Below are positions 25,870-35,179 of a stretch of DNA of 64,000 nt, one piece after another. The first letter of the stretch is position 1. Each line of letters starts with the position of its first letter. The notes under the pieces were generated by a model. It saw only the letters and a list, made by a program, of their open reading frames with translations. It ran no database searches and had not been told where the DNA came from. Location of the stretch: NCBI GenBank assembly GCA_900457075.1, contig UGYN01000002.1:744001-808000 (forward strand), given 5' to 3'. Source of the stretch: Serratia quinivorans. GTDB lineage: Bacteria > Pseudomonadota > Gammaproteobacteria > Enterobacterales > Enterobacteriaceae. The position numbers and the translations under genes were made by a program.

Positions 25870-26581
25870 GTAAAAAGCCCTGTTCCCTCAGTATCCCCTG
25901 CCCCTGCTCCGCCAGAATAAATTCGGCCAAGGGCTGCGCTCGCGCATCCAGCAGGCACAGGCCATAGTCCGCTTCTATCGCCAGTGGCGTGGGTAACTGG
26001 CGCACCAACAATTCGGGATAGCCCCCCAACGCTGCACCATAGCTGGCGTAACCGAGGAAAATATCCGCCTGTCCGCTATTGAGCAGGTACTCTGCCGCCA
26101 GTCGATGCGGCGGCAGCGGCGCGGAGTCGGGCCCGCCTACCAACGCCAAAGCCCGCTGCTGCAAAGCGACGCCCTGCCCCGGTGCCAACAGCTCAATACG
26201 CTCGAACAGTTGCTGCGCATAGTCGCCGGAAGGGTCAGCGCCCGGCGTTGATGTCGCCACCCGCCAACGCGAGTCCAGTAAGACCTCCAGCAATGGCGGT
26301 TCGGTTAAGCCGGCAATATTACGCACCGTGGCGCACAGCCGGTTGCGAGCAAAAGGCTCAACTCGTGACGACAGTTGCAGACTCACCAATCGCTGCGGAT
26401 GCGCCAGATTGGCCGAAGCGAAAATATGCGGTCGCTCCCCGGTTTCGATTCGCTGGCGCAACAGGCCCGCCGGGCCAAATACCGTCTCCACCGCTGCACC
26501 GGTTTGCACCTGAAACGCAGCCAGCAACGGACCCCATGCCCCGCGCAAGCTACCGGCGGCAAACAGCAGAATATTACTCAT
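25850..26581 (-). CDS. ModA-like substrate-binding protein lacking a signal peptide
   Basis: A 243-residue type II periplasmic-binding fold of the ModA/molybdate family: it opens NILLFAAGSLRGAWGPLLAAF, then VFGPAGLLRQRIETGE and PHIFASANLAHPQRL. It is the last gene of the mol operon; its start overlaps the ATPase gene by 8 bp and GGGAGCG precedes it. A longer frame exists upstream but adds no signal peptide, so the protein appears cytoplasmic, unlike ModA. It could be an intracellular oxyanion binder; the Haemophilus mol locus has a similarly placed ModA-like gene (from memory). Confidence 0.75.
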   Translation of the reverse strand: MSNILLFAAGSLRGAWGPLLAAFQVQTGAAVETVFGPAGLLRQRIETGERPHIFASANLAHPQRLVSLQLSSRVEPFARNRLCATVRNIAGLTEPPLLEVLLDSRWRVATSTPGADPSGDYAQQLFERIELLAPGQGVALQQRALALVGGPDSAPLPPHRLAAEYLLNSGQADIFLGYASYGAALGGYPELLVRQLPTPLAIEADYGLCLLDARAQPLAEFILAEQGQGILREQGFLPANRIG

Positions 26582-27353
26582 TTTCACGCTCCCGTTGGCT
26601 GCGATACACCGGCACCAGGGTTTCGAACTGCCGACCGTCAATTTGCAATGCTACCCGCTCAATCGTTAAATCGAACAGCGGCGACAGGCTTTCGGCCGTC
26701 AGCACCCTGGCGCAAGGCCCAATCTGATGCTGTCCTGCGGCCCCTAACAACAGGGCGCGATCGGCCACCGCATGCGCATGATTGGGCTGATGAGTAGAGA
26801 ACATCACCGCCATCTGCCGCTCCCGTGCCAGCTGCGAAATCAGGCTCAACACCCGGTCCTGATGATGTAAATCCAATGCCGAGGTCGGCTCGTCCAGCAT
26901 CAACACTTCGCAACTCATCGCCAGTGCGCGAGCTATTAATACCAATTGCCGCTGCCCGCCGGACAGGCTGCCAAATTCGCGATCGGCAAAGCCCAGCATA
27001 TCCAGCGAATGCAGCGCCTCTTTCGCCAGTCGGTGATCCTCCGCCGACGGGGTACGGAACAGACCCACGTAACGTGCCCGCCCCATCAGCACAATATCCA
27101 GCACCCGATAAGCAAAGGGAGCGCTGAAATGCTGTGGCACAAAGCCGATGCCGCTACCACGCTCAACCGCCCCCTGCTGCAGGGGTAAGGGGCCGAGCAG
27201 CAACTGCATCAAAGTGCTCTTGCCACGCCCGTTGGGGCCAAGCACCGCCAGCACCTCACCGCGCTGTAACTGCAGATCCAACCGGTTAAACAACGGGGCC
27301 TGACCGGGCCAGCCAAAGCTCAAATCCCTGACCGTCAATAGCGTCTCAGCCAT
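26574..27353 (-). CDS. molC: Molybdate-type ABC importer ATPase (MolC-like)
   Basis: A 259-residue ATPase of type II (FecCD-associated) importers. Walker A GPNGRGKST is near residues 38-46, the signature SLSGGQRQL at ~136-144, and Walker B VLMLDEPTSALD at ~155-166. It overlaps the permease gene by 8 bp upstream and the ModA-like gene downstream. It energises import of molybdate or tungstate with the MolB-like permease; substrate inferred from the MolA-like binding protein and the ModE-like operator. Confidence 0.85.
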   Translation of the reverse strand: MAETLLTVRDLSFGWPGQAPLFNRLDLQLQRGEVLAVLGPNGRGKSTLMQLLLGPLPLQQGAVERGSGIGFVPQHFSAPFAYRVLDIVLMGRARYVGLFRTPSAEDHRLAKEALHSLDMLGFADREFGSLSGGQRQLVLIARALAMSCEVLMLDEPTSALDLHHQDRVLSLISQLARERQMAVMFSTHQPNHAHAVADRALLLGAAGQHQIGPCARVLTAESLSPLFDLTIERVALQIDGRQFETLVPVYRSQRERENE

Positions 27354-28344
27354 GCCAACCTCTCAGTTGCGCCCGGCGCAACAGCAACGCAAACAGCGGC
27401 GCACCAATCAGCGCAGTCAGGATCCCCAATGGGATTTCGCTGCTGCTCAGGGTACGCGCCAAATCGTCTATCAACACCATATACAGCGCCCCAAGGCACA
27501 TAGAGGCAGGCAGCAGGCGACGATGATCCGGGCCGACCAGCAACCGGGCAACATGCGGTATCACCAACCCGACCCAGCCTATGCTGCCACTGACCGCCAC
27601 CTGTGCCGCGACAATGGCGGCACACAGCGTCAAAATCAGCCAGCGGGTTCGTTCGACATTGATGCCCAATCCTGCGGCGTCCTCATCCCCCAGCGACAAC
27701 AAATTAATACGCCAGCGCAACGCCATCAGTAACCCACCGGCCAGCAGCAACGGCAGGAACAGCATCAACAGTTTGTTATCGTCGGCGGTCGCGAAGCTGC
27801 CCAGCAACCAGAACACGATGCTCGGCAGTTTCTCTTCGGTATCGGCCAGATATTGCAGCAGGCTGACGCAGGCGGAGAAAAAGCCACTGAGGATCACGCC
27901 GGCCAGCACCAGCGACAGAATATTGCGCCGGGCAATGGCGCTGGTAATGGCAAAAATCAGCAGCAGGGCCGCCATGCCGAACACGAAAGCAGACAGCAAC
28001 AGCGCCACCATCGGCAGGCTGAGTAATATCGCCAGCGTGCCGCCAAATGCCGCACCGGAGGAGACGCCGATAATATGCGGATCCACCAATGGGTTGCGAA
28101 ACACGCCCTGCAGCGCCGCGCCGCACAGGGCCAATGCCGCCCCGACGCCCATCGCCAACAGCACCCTGGGCACGCGCACCCCGAGGATCACCTGACGTTG
28201 TACCTCATCAATGCCACCGTGCGGACCGGTCAGCGGCTCCAGCAGGATCATCACGCTGTGAGTCGCCGATACCGGGTAGCGACCAATGCCCAATGACAGC
28301 AATGCGCAGAGCAACGTCAGCAGGATAAGCCAGCCCAGCCTCAT
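27346..28344 (-). CDS. molB: FecCD-type ABC permease (MolB-like)
   Basis: A 332-residue inner-membrane permease with about ten hydrophobic segments. FecCD/BtuC family blocks include LPRVLLAMGVGAALALCGAALQGVFRNPL near 55-83, PHIIGVSSGAAFGGTLAI, and SGSIGWVGLVIPHVARLLVG. This family normally moves siderophores or cobalamin. In the Haemophilus MolBC importer it moves molybdate and tungstate, and the adjacent binding protein is MolA-like. It overlaps molA by 4 bp. Confidence 0.87.
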   Translation of the reverse strand: MRLGWLILLTLLCALLSLGIGRYPVSATHSVMILLEPLTGPHGGIDEVQRQVILGVRVPRVLLAMGVGAALALCGAALQGVFRNPLVDPHIIGVSSGAAFGGTLAILLSLPMVALLLSAFVFGMAALLLIFAITSAIARRNILSLVLAGVILSGFFSACVSLLQYLADTEEKLPSIVFWLLGSFATADDNKLLMLFLPLLLAGGLLMALRWRINLLSLGDEDAAGLGINVERTRWLILTLCAAIVAAQVAVSGSIGWVGLVIPHVARLLVGPDHRRLLPASMCLGALYMVLIDDLARTLSSSEIPLGILTALIGAPLFALLLRRAQLRGWHG

Positions 28345-29390
28345 GGCTCACTCTGGCAGCAGCTACTGCGGTAATACTGCCGGTAGTATGCATCCACCCG
28401 CTGTTGTAAATTAACGTCGCTGAACCGCTGCGAATAAAGCTTTTTCGCCATCCATAATTCGCCCAGCGCCAGCGCTTCCGGCATCGGGTAACCCCAGGCC
28501 TTGGCGTATTCCGGCATCAGATAGACGCGCTTATTTTTCACCGCATCAATCCCCTGCCACTGCGGTGAATTGAGGATTTGCTTTACCACCTCGGGGTAGC
28601 GCTCCTGTACGAAAATCACCGCCGGGTTCCACTTCAGCACGTCCTCAATCGACACCTGCTTAAAACCTTTAATCTCCTTCGCCGCCACGTTGAGCGCCCC
28701 GGCATGCTGCATCATCAGCCCGGTGTATTTACCCGACCCGTAGGTGGTTAAGTCAGGGTTAGCCATATAGACCCGCACCCGCTGATCCTCCGGCAGGTCG
28801 CGCAGCCGGTCCGTCACCAGCGCCCGCTGCTGGAACACGTCCTGGATCAGCGCCTCGGCCTGTGGCTGGTGGCCCATTACGCTGGCGATCAGGCGAATGC
28901 CATCCTGTAAGCCCAGGTTATAAGCCTGATCTTCATCTTTCAGCACCGGGTTCATTTTCCCCGCCTGATCCGCCGCCTCGCGGCGCAGTGAAATGGCCAC
29001 CACCGGGATACCGGCCCTTTCAATCTGGGCAATCATTTCCGGCGGCGCATAGTTGGCGACAAACACCACCTGTGGATGCAGGCTAAGCAAACTTTCGATA
29101 TTTACCGAGGTAAGATCGCCCGGCATCGGCATGTTCGCCAGCCCAGGTGCCAGGCGCAGATAATTCGGGCCCAGTTGCTTCTTCCAACTGCTGAGCACGC
29201 CAATCACCTGCGGCAGAGCGTCGAGCTGCACCAGCAGGTTCAGCGTCTGGTGTTGCAACACCACCGCGCGGGTGATGGTATCGGGCAGCGTGACCTGTCG
29301 GTTGAGTTGGTCGGTCACCTGACGATCCGCCTGCGCGGCACAAGAGAAAAGGACAAAAAGCAGCAACAGCCGTGGGAAGCGTTTCAACAT
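28341..29390 (-). CDS. molA: Molybdate/tungstate-binding periplasmic protein (MolA-like)
   Basis: A 349-residue type III (cluster A) binding protein with a Sec signal peptide (LLLLFVLFSCAAQA-D). It matches the MolA group in its blocks VVLQHQTLN, VLSSWKKQLGPNYLRLAP, MPMPGDLTSVNIESLL, YGSGKYTGLMMQHAGALNVAA and MPEYAKAWGYPMPEALALGE. The start at 29390 follows GGAAATC; a longer frame upstream is disregarded because the signal peptide begins here. It is the first gene of molA-molB-molC-modA-like. It captures oxyanion in the periplasm and delivers it to MolBC. Confidence 0.85.
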   Translation of the reverse strand: MLKRFPRLLLLFVLFSCAAQADRQVTDQLNRQVTLPDTITRAVVLQHQTLNLLVQLDALPQVIGVLSSWKKQLGPNYLRLAPGLANMPMPGDLTSVNIESLLSLHPQVVFVANYAPPEMIAQIERAGIPVVAISLRREAADQAGKMNPVLKDEDQAYNLGLQDGIRLIASVMGHQPQAEALIQDVFQQRALVTDRLRDLPEDQRVRVYMANPDLTTYGSGKYTGLMMQHAGALNVAAKEIKGFKQVSIEDVLKWNPAVIFVQERYPEVVKQILNSPQWQGIDAVKNKRVYLMPEYAKAWGYPMPEALALGELWMAKKLYSQRFSDVNLQQRVDAYYRQYYRSSCCQSEP

Positions 29391-29408
29391 GGGGATTTCC
29401 GGTGAGTT

Positions 29409-29436
29409 ATCGTTATATACAAAATAATATAGCGAT
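29409..29436. promoter_or_regulatory. ModE-like operator over the molA promoter
   Basis: ATCGTTATAT (29409-29418) and ATATAGCGAT (29427-29436), with an 8-bp spacer, form an inverted repeat with one mismatch. This fits the remembered ModE consensus (CGNTATAT arms with TATA-rich spacing). It covers the -10 box of the molA promoter, as expected for molybdate-dependent repression. Confidence 0.75.
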
Positions 29437-29452
29437 AGCCATGGCGAAACAA
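29424..29452 (-). promoter_or_regulatory. Promoter of the mol operon
   Basis: Minus strand: TTGTTT at 29447-29452, 17-bp spacer, TATTAT at 29424-29429. The -10 lies inside the ModE-like operator. Confidence 0.6.
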
Positions 29453-29514
29453 TCAGCGGGATCAACGATTGAGGAAATGAGGGGAGATAAACAAGAAGTG
29501 TTGGCCTTGCACGC

Positions 29515-29549
29515 CAACAAAACCCTCCCCCGCGGTAGCGAGAGAGGGT
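29515..29549 (-). terminator. Terminator after bglX
   Basis: Minus-strand stem ACCCTC/GAGGGT followed by TTTTGTT, just past the bglX stop codon. Confidence 0.6.
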
Positions 29550-29558
29550 CATCAGATA

Positions 29559-31856
29559 TTACTTCAGCGTAAAGCTCTGCGCCTGTACGTCGTCGGAATC
29601 CAGGCCGACAAACACATTAAACTTGCCCGGTTCCGCGCCCCATTTCAGGCTGGCGTTATAGAACTTGAGATCCTCTTCGGTAATAGGCAACTCCACCTTC
29701 TGCGCCTGCCCCGCTTTCAGCATCACCTTTTTAAAGTTACGCAGCTCTTTCACCGGGCGGCTGACCGAAGCGGTCACGTCCTGCAGATACAACTGCACCA
29801 CGGTGGCACCATCATATTTACCGGTGTTCTTGAGCGTGACGCTGGCGGTGACCTTGCCGTTGCGCGCCATCGTCGGGCTGGAGAGTTTCAGATCCGAGAG
29901 GCTAAAGCTGGTGTAGCTCAGGCCATAACCAAACGGATACAGCGGGCCGTTCGGTGAGTCGAAGTAGCGGGAGGTATATTTACCCGGGTTTTCCTTGCCG
30001 AACGGACGGCCGGTATTCAGGTGGTTGTAGTACATCGGGATCTGCCCGACCGAACGCGGGAAGGTCATCGGCAGCTTGCCCGACGGGTTGTAGTCGCCAA
30101 ACAGTACGTCGGCCACCGCATTGCCGCCCTCGGTGCCGCTGTACCAGGTTTCCAGCATCGCATCCGCCTGCTGACTTTCCCAGCTCAGCGCCAACGGTCG
30201 GCCATTCATCAGCACCAGCACCAGCGGTTTGCCGGTTGCTTTCAGCGCGGCGATCAGATCACGTTGGCTTTGTGGAATGGTAATGTCGGCGCGGCTGGAA
30301 GCCTCGTGTGCCATGCCCTGCGATTCCCCCACCACCGCCACCACTACGTCGGCTTTCTTCGCCGCCTGCACCGCTTCGTCAATCATCTGCTGTGGCGAGC
30401 GGGTATCAAACACTACCGCCGGCTCATATTCATTCAGATAGTTGATAATGCTCTTGTCCTGAGTGACGTTGGCGCCCTTGGCGTAGAGGATTTTAGCCTT
30501 GTCGCCCACCGCACGTTCCAGCCCTTCGCGCAGGGTGACCGACTGTTTAATCACCCCGGCCGCCGACCAACTGCCCATCACATCACGCTGGCTGTCGGCC
30601 ATCGGCCCGACCAGCGCAATGGTCGCCTGCTTGCTGAGCGGCAGCGTCTGCTTGTCATTCTTCAACAGCACCATGGTTTTACGCGCAACTACGCGCGCTT
30701 CAGCACGATGCAAACGGCTTTCGGCGTTAGTGTCCTGCGGATCGGAACCGACCGGCCCAAAGTGGGTGTAAGGGTCTTTAAACAGGCCCATATCATATTT
30801 GGTATTCAGCACGTCGCGACAGGCACGGTCGATGTCACTTTCCGATACCAGCCCGTCCTTCACCAGCCCCGGCAGGTATTGGTCGTAATATTCGTCGCTC
30901 ATGCTCATATCGACACCGGAGGTGATCGCCAGGCGTACCGCATCGCGCGCGTCTGCGGCCACGCCGTGTTTGATCAACTCTTTAATCGCACCGTGGTCAC
31001 TGATGGTGATGCCCTTGAAGCCCCACTGGTCGCGCAGCAAATCTTTCAGCAACCAGGAGTTAGCGGTAGCCGGAATGCCGTTTATCGAATTGAGCGAGAC
31101 CATCACCCCACCGCTGCCGGCGTCAACCGCGGCCTTATAAGGCGGCAGGTAGTCCTGGTACATTCTCAGTGGACTCATATCGACGGTATTGTAATCGCGA
31201 CCGCCCTCGGTGGCACCGTACAGCGCGAAGTGCTTCACGCTGGCCATGATTGAGCCGGGCTTGGACGGATCGCCATTCTGGTAGGCATCCACCATCACTT
31301 TGGCAATTTTGGATACCAGCCAGGTATCTTCGCCGAAGCCTTCCGAAACCCGGCCCCAGCGAGGGTCGCGGGTGATATCGACCATCGGCGAGAAGGTCAT
31401 GTTCAGGCCGTCATCGCTGGCTTCCTGCGCAGAAACCCGGCCACTGAGAGCGATGGCTTCGAGATCAAAACTGGCCGCCAGCCCAAGGCTGATCGGGAAC
31501 ACGGTGCGTTGGCCGTGCACCACGTCGTAGGCAAAGAACAACGGAATTTTCAGGCGGCTGAGCTGCATCGCCTGATCCTGCATGGCGCGAATATCCGGCC
31601 GGGTGACGGTATTGAAGATGGCGCCAATCTGCCCCTTGCTGATGCCGTCGCGGATCGCCTCTTTCGGATTATCCGGTCCGACGCTGATTAACCGCAGCTG
31701 GCCGATTTTTTCTTCCAGCGTCATCTGTTTCATCAGGTTGCTGACAAAGGCGTCGCGCTGCTGGGCATTAACGCCCTGGATCACGGCGCTTTCCTGCGCA
31801 AAAACCGGGCTGATGGCCAGACCGGACAACATACTCACCACACAAAGCCATTTCAT
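29559..31856 (-). CDS. bglX: Periplasmic beta-glucosidase BglX (GH3)
   Basis: A 765-residue glycoside hydrolase family 3 enzyme, the same length as E. coli BglX. It has a signal peptide (to ~residue 20, VFAQ), the N-terminal barrel domain with SVKHFALYGATEGGRDY and the catalytic nucleophile Asp in GITISDHGAIKEL, the alpha/beta sandwich domain (~390-600), and a C-terminal fibronectin-like domain with YPFGYGLSYTSF. It hydrolyses beta-glucosides in the periplasm. In E. coli it neighbours dld; here dld lies about 6 kb away with other genes between. Confidence 0.95.
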   Translation of the reverse strand: MKWLCVVSMLSGLAISPVFAQESAVIQGVNAQQRDAFVSNLMKQMTLEEKIGQLRLISVGPDNPKEAIRDGISKGQIGAIFNTVTRPDIRAMQDQAMQLSRLKIPLFFAYDVVHGQRTVFPISLGLAASFDLEAIALSGRVSAQEASDDGLNMTFSPMVDITRDPRWGRVSEGFGEDTWLVSKIAKVMVDAYQNGDPSKPGSIMASVKHFALYGATEGGRDYNTVDMSPLRMYQDYLPPYKAAVDAGSGGVMVSLNSINGIPATANSWLLKDLLRDQWGFKGITISDHGAIKELIKHGVAADARDAVRLAITSGVDMSMSDEYYDQYLPGLVKDGLVSESDIDRACRDVLNTKYDMGLFKDPYTHFGPVGSDPQDTNAESRLHRAEARVVARKTMVLLKNDKQTLPLSKQATIALVGPMADSQRDVMGSWSAAGVIKQSVTLREGLERAVGDKAKILYAKGANVTQDKSIINYLNEYEPAVVFDTRSPQQMIDEAVQAAKKADVVVAVVGESQGMAHEASSRADITIPQSQRDLIAALKATGKPLVLVLMNGRPLALSWESQQADAMLETWYSGTEGGNAVADVLFGDYNPSGKLPMTFPRSVGQIPMYYNHLNTGRPFGKENPGKYTSRYFDSPNGPLYPFGYGLSYTSFSLSDLKLSSPTMARNGKVTASVTLKNTGKYDGATVVQLYLQDVTASVSRPVKELRNFKKVMLKAGQAQKVELPITEEDLKFYNASLKWGAEPGKFNVFVGLDSDDVQAQSFTLK

Positions 31857-31972
31857 ATTTTTTAATCTCAGGCATGTTCCCGCCGCAGGCGGCGACGGAG
31901 ATGATTTATCAATGTGAAAAGGCAGTGTGCCATACTCCTTTTCGGCGCAGAAATAATTTGTAATGTTAAAAG

Positions 31973-32902
31973 TTACAAGCTGTTAGCGGAGGCTGCTCGA
32001 TAATTTTGCAGCCGGCTACGGCTTTGCGCCGCTTCATCGCTGAGGAAATTGACCAGTTCGGTTAATGCCTGCGGCACCACCGCCCGTTCAGGATAGACCA
32101 AATAATAGGCTGCGCCGCTGGCCACGCTGAGCGGGAACGGCGTGACGATACGCTGCGCCTGGATATCTTCCTCCAGCAGACACAGGTCGCCGATGGCGAT
32201 GCCAAAGCCTTGCAGCGCGGCACTCATCGCCAGATCCAGCGTATCGAAATGCTGCGCCTTGCCGGATGGCAACGCCTCCTGCCCCACCGCCTTCAACCAC
32301 AACAACCAGTCGCGGCGATCGCGCGTGGGGTGCAGCAGGGTTTTATCCGCCAAATCGGCCGGCGTGGGTGGACGTGACAAGTCGGGCAGGTAAGACGGCG
32401 TGCAGACCGGCGTAAGAATTTCATCGAACAGGTGATGCACCCGCAATTTTTTGCCCTGTGGCTGACCGAATACCACCGCGGCATCAAAATGTTCGGCGCC
32501 AAAATCCAGCCCGTGCGACACCGAGGCGGTCAGCTCAATATGCATTTCCGGCCGTTCATTTTGCAGCCGGATAATGCGCGGCAGCACCCAACGCATGGCG
32601 CAGGTCGGGCACTTGATGCGCAGAGTGCCCGGTTGCGCCCCAACCCGAGCCAGTGCCTCGTCCAGTTGCCCCAGCGCCTGCTGTACCGGCACCAGCAGCA
32701 TCGTGCCCTGCGGGGTGAGCGTCAGGCCGCGCGCCCGTCGGCTGAACAACGGGTAACCCAGTTGCTGTTCCAGCCCGAGGATCTGCCGACTGACGGCGCC
32801 CTGCGTCAGATGCAGACTCTGGGCGGCATGGGTGAAATTAAGCCGCTGGGCCACCACCACAAAGGTTTTCAACACGTCGAGCGAAGGTAAGGATAACGAC
32901 AT
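31973..32902 (-). CDS. LysR-family transcriptional regulator (GcvA-like)
   Basis: A 309-residue LTTR of the GcvA-like branch. The helix-turn-helix is VVAQRLNFTHAAQSLHLTQGAVSRQI (~16-41), then the effector domain with CPTCAMRWVLPRI. It is divergent from ybdL with about 220 bp between, which contain a REP-like repeat. Control of ybdL is plausible but unproven. Confidence 0.87.
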   Translation of the reverse strand: MSLSLPSLDVLKTFVVVAQRLNFTHAAQSLHLTQGAVSRQILGLEQQLGYPLFSRRARGLTLTPQGTMLLVPVQQALGQLDEALARVGAQPGTLRIKCPTCAMRWVLPRIIRLQNERPEMHIELTASVSHGLDFGAEHFDAAVVFGQPQGKKLRVHHLFDEILTPVCTPSYLPDLSRPPTPADLADKTLLHPTRDRRDWLLWLKAVGQEALPSGKAQHFDTLDLAMSAALQGFGIAIGDLCLLEEDIQAQRIVTPFPLSVASGAAYYLVYPERAVVPQALTELVNFLSDEAAQSRSRLQNYRAASANSL

Positions 32903-32932
32903 AGTTAGCTCCTTTAGATGCCAGAAAATGGT

Positions 32933-32995
32933 CGGGACGAATATATGCGTCCCCTACGGCGATCCCGCATGGTAGGGGCGCTGCATGCTGCGCCC
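32933..32995. repeat. REP-like inverted repeats between lysR and ybdL
   Basis: Two adjacent hairpin-forming units: GGGACG-N8-CGTCCC at 32934-32953, and GGGGCG-CTGCATGCTG-CGCCC near 32975-32995. They look like dispersed enterobacterial intergenic palindromes. Their copy number in the genome cannot be judged from one window. Confidence 0.5.
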
Positions 32996-33122
32996 GTGGC
33001 GATGAGCAGAAGATAACAGCCATGATCTCTGTGCATGGCGAGTATGACAAACTTTCCCTTGTTGGCCCACCCTCCGTGATGCTTAATCAAGCGATATCTC
33101 CCCCATTTCCCTGGAGCCACTC

Positions 33123-34277
33123 ATGCAGAGCGCCTGCTCACACCGCTCGAAGTTGCCGGACGTCGGCACCACTATTTTCACCGTTATCGGCCAGCTTAGC
33201 GCCGAACATCAGGCGTTGAACCTGTCGCAGGGCGCACCGAACTTCGCCTGTGAACCGCAGTTGGTTGAAGCGGTGGCGCAAGCCATGCGCAACGGTCATA
33301 ACCAGTACGCACCGATGAGCGGCGTGGCGGCATTACGCACTGCACTGGCGGATAAAGTTGAACGTTTGTATGGCGCACGCTATGACGCCGACGAAGAAAT
33401 CACGGTGATTGCCAGTGCCAGTGAAGGATTGTATTCCGCCATCAGCGCGCTGGTGCATCCGGGCGATGAGGTGATTTATTTCGAACCGGCGTTCGACAGC
33501 TATGCGCCGATTGTACGTCTGCAGGGGGCAACGCCGGTCGCCATCAAACTGTCGCTGCAGGATCTGCATATTGACTGGGACGAAGTCGCCGCCGCCATCA
33601 ACAGCAAAACGCGGATGATCATCGTCAACAGTCCGCACAACCCGACCGGCAGCGTGTTTGGCGAGCATGACATCGAACGGCTGACCGCCCTGACGCGCAA
33701 CACCGATATCGTCATCCTGTCCGACGAGGTTTATGAACACGTGGTGTTCGACGGCGATATCCACCACAGCATGGCGCGCCACCCACAGTTGGCAGAACGC
33801 AGCGTGATTGTGTCGTCGTTTGGCAAAACCTATCACGTGACCGGCTGGCGTGTCGGCTACTGCATGGCGCCGGCAGCGTTGATGGACGAGATCCGCAAGG
33901 TGCATCAGTTTATGGTGTTCTCCGCCGATACGCCGATGCAGTACGCCTTCGCCGAGGCGCTGGGCAATCCGCAAAGTTATCTGGGTCTGGCAGACTTCTA
34001 TCAACAAAAGCGTGATTTACTGGCGAGCGCGCTGCAGGATTCGCGCTTTGAATTACTGCCCAGCCGTGGCAGTTTCTTTATGCTGGCCCGCTTTAGCGGT
34101 TTCAGTAACGAAAGCGACAACGATTTTGCGGTGCGCCTGATCCGCGAAGCCAAAGTTGCGACGATCCCGCTGTCGGCGTTTTACAGCGACGGCACCAACA
34201 CCGGCATCATTCGACTGAGTTTTGCAAAAGACAATGAGACCCTGCTGGAAGGCGCACGCCGTCTGTGTCAGGTATAA
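33123..34277 (+). CDS. ybdL: Methionine aminotransferase YbdL-like (PLP-dependent)
   Basis: A 384-residue class I/II aminotransferase. The PLP lysine sits in SSFGKTYHVTGWRVGYC, the cofactor-binding NSPHNPTGSVF motif lies ~70 residues earlier, and SDEVYEHVVFD carries the Asp and Tyr. The sequence pattern (SKLPDVGTTIFT, LSQGAPNFACEP, NQYAPMSGVAALR) resembles E. coli YbdL, which prefers Met, His and Phe. It is cytoplasmic. It is followed 42 bp downstream by a polar amino-acid binding protein gene, hinting at a shared amino-acid role. Confidence 0.83.
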   Translation: MQSACSHRSKLPDVGTTIFTVIGQLSAEHQALNLSQGAPNFACEPQLVEAVAQAMRNGHNQYAPMSGVAALRTALADKVERLYGARYDADEEITVIASASEGLYSAISALVHPGDEVIYFEPAFDSYAPIVRLQGATPVAIKLSLQDLHIDWDEVAAAINSKTRMIIVNSPHNPTGSVFGEHDIERLTALTRNTDIVILSDEVYEHVVFDGDIHHSMARHPQLAERSVIVSSFGKTYHVTGWRVGYCMAPAALMDEIRKVHQFMVFSADTPMQYAFAEALGNPQSYLGLADFYQQKRDLLASALQDSRFELLPSRGSFFMLARFSGFSNESDNDFAVRLIREAKVATIPLSAFYSDGTNTGIIRLSFAKDNETLLEGARRLCQV

Positions 34278-34319
34278 GAAATTTATTTTTGCTTTGACCA
34301 TGGGAAAAGGGCTCCAACT

Positions 34320-35099
34320 ATGAAATCACTGAAAACGTTGATCGCCGCAGGCTGCCTGCTGGCCGCCGGTTCCACGCTGGCGGCGGAAAACACCTTGCGC
34401 TTCGGGCTGGAAGCGCTGTACCCACCGTTCGAATCCAAATCGGCCAGCGGCAAGCTGGAAGGTTTTGATATCGATCTGGGCAACGCGGTGTGTGCCGCCG
34501 CCCAGTTAAAATGCAGTTGGGTCGAGACCTCGTTCGACAGCCTGATCCCGGCGCTGAAGGCGCGCAAGTTCGACGCCATCAATTCGGCGATGAACGTCAC
34601 CGACCAGCGTCGTCAGGCAATAGACTTTACCGATTCAATCTATCAGGTACCAAATCGCCTGATCGCCAAGGCCGACAGCGGTCTGCTGCCAAACGCCACC
34701 TCGCTGGCGGGCAAGCATGTCGGCGTGCTGCAAGGCTCGATTCAGGAAACCTACGCCAAGGCCCACTGGGCGCCGCAGGGTGTGGACGTGGTGTCCTATC
34801 AGGATCAGAACCAGGCTTATCTTGACCTGACCGCCGGGCGGCTCGACGCAACGCTGGTCATGGCACCGTCGGGCCAAAGCGGTTTCCTGGCGCACCCGGA
34901 CGGTAAGGGTTTCGCCTTTGTCGGCGATGCGGTCAGCGACGACAAAATTCTCGGTGAGGGCATTGCCTTCGGCCTGCGTAAGGGTGATGACGCGCTGAAG
35001 AAAAAACTGAATGAGGCGATCGTCAAAGTGAAGCAGCAAGGCACCGTGAGCGAGCTGGCGAAGAAGTATTTTGGCGATATTGACGTGACGGTGAAGTAA
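34320..35099 (+). CDS. Periplasmic polar amino-acid binding protein (orphan)
   Basis: A 259-residue SBP_bac_3 protein with a signal peptide (AAGSTLAA-EN). Family blocks are LRFGLEALYPPFESKSASGKLEGFDIDLG (two blocks), FDSLIPALKARKFDAINSAMNVTDQRR, and VTVSELAKKYFG-like end. It is closest in style to ArtJ/HisJ/LysT-type proteins for basic amino acids. No permease or ATPase gene is adjacent, so it must share a transporter encoded elsewhere. It may form an operon with ybdL. Confidence 0.86.
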   Translation: MKSLKTLIAAGCLLAAGSTLAAENTLRFGLEALYPPFESKSASGKLEGFDIDLGNAVCAAAQLKCSWVETSFDSLIPALKARKFDAINSAMNVTDQRRQAIDFTDSIYQVPNRLIAKADSGLLPNATSLAGKHVGVLQGSIQETYAKAHWAPQGVDVVSYQDQNQAYLDLTAGRLDATLVMAPSGQSGFLAHPDGKGFAFVGDAVSDDKILGEGIAFGLRKGDDALKKKLNEAIVKVKQQGTVSELAKKYFGDIDVTVK

Positions 35100-35144
35100 G
35101 AAACCAGCTTCAATCGCCATTGACTATAAAACAGACTGAGCGGT

Positions 35145-35173
35145 TTGTAATCAAACAAAACACCGGGTACACT
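35145..35173 (+). promoter_or_regulatory. Putative promoter of a short intergenic transcript
   Basis: TTGTAA at 35145-35150, exactly 17 bp, TACACT at 35168-35173. The next element is a terminator only ~60 bp downstream, implying a transcript of about 80 nt. Confidence 0.5.
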
Positions 35174-35179
35174 GAAAAA

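Noticed and set aside
30021..31253. A 410-codon plus-strand ORF opposite bglX
   Set aside because: It lies wholly antisense to the strongly conserved bglX frame and its translation has no family features; it is a GC-codon shadow.
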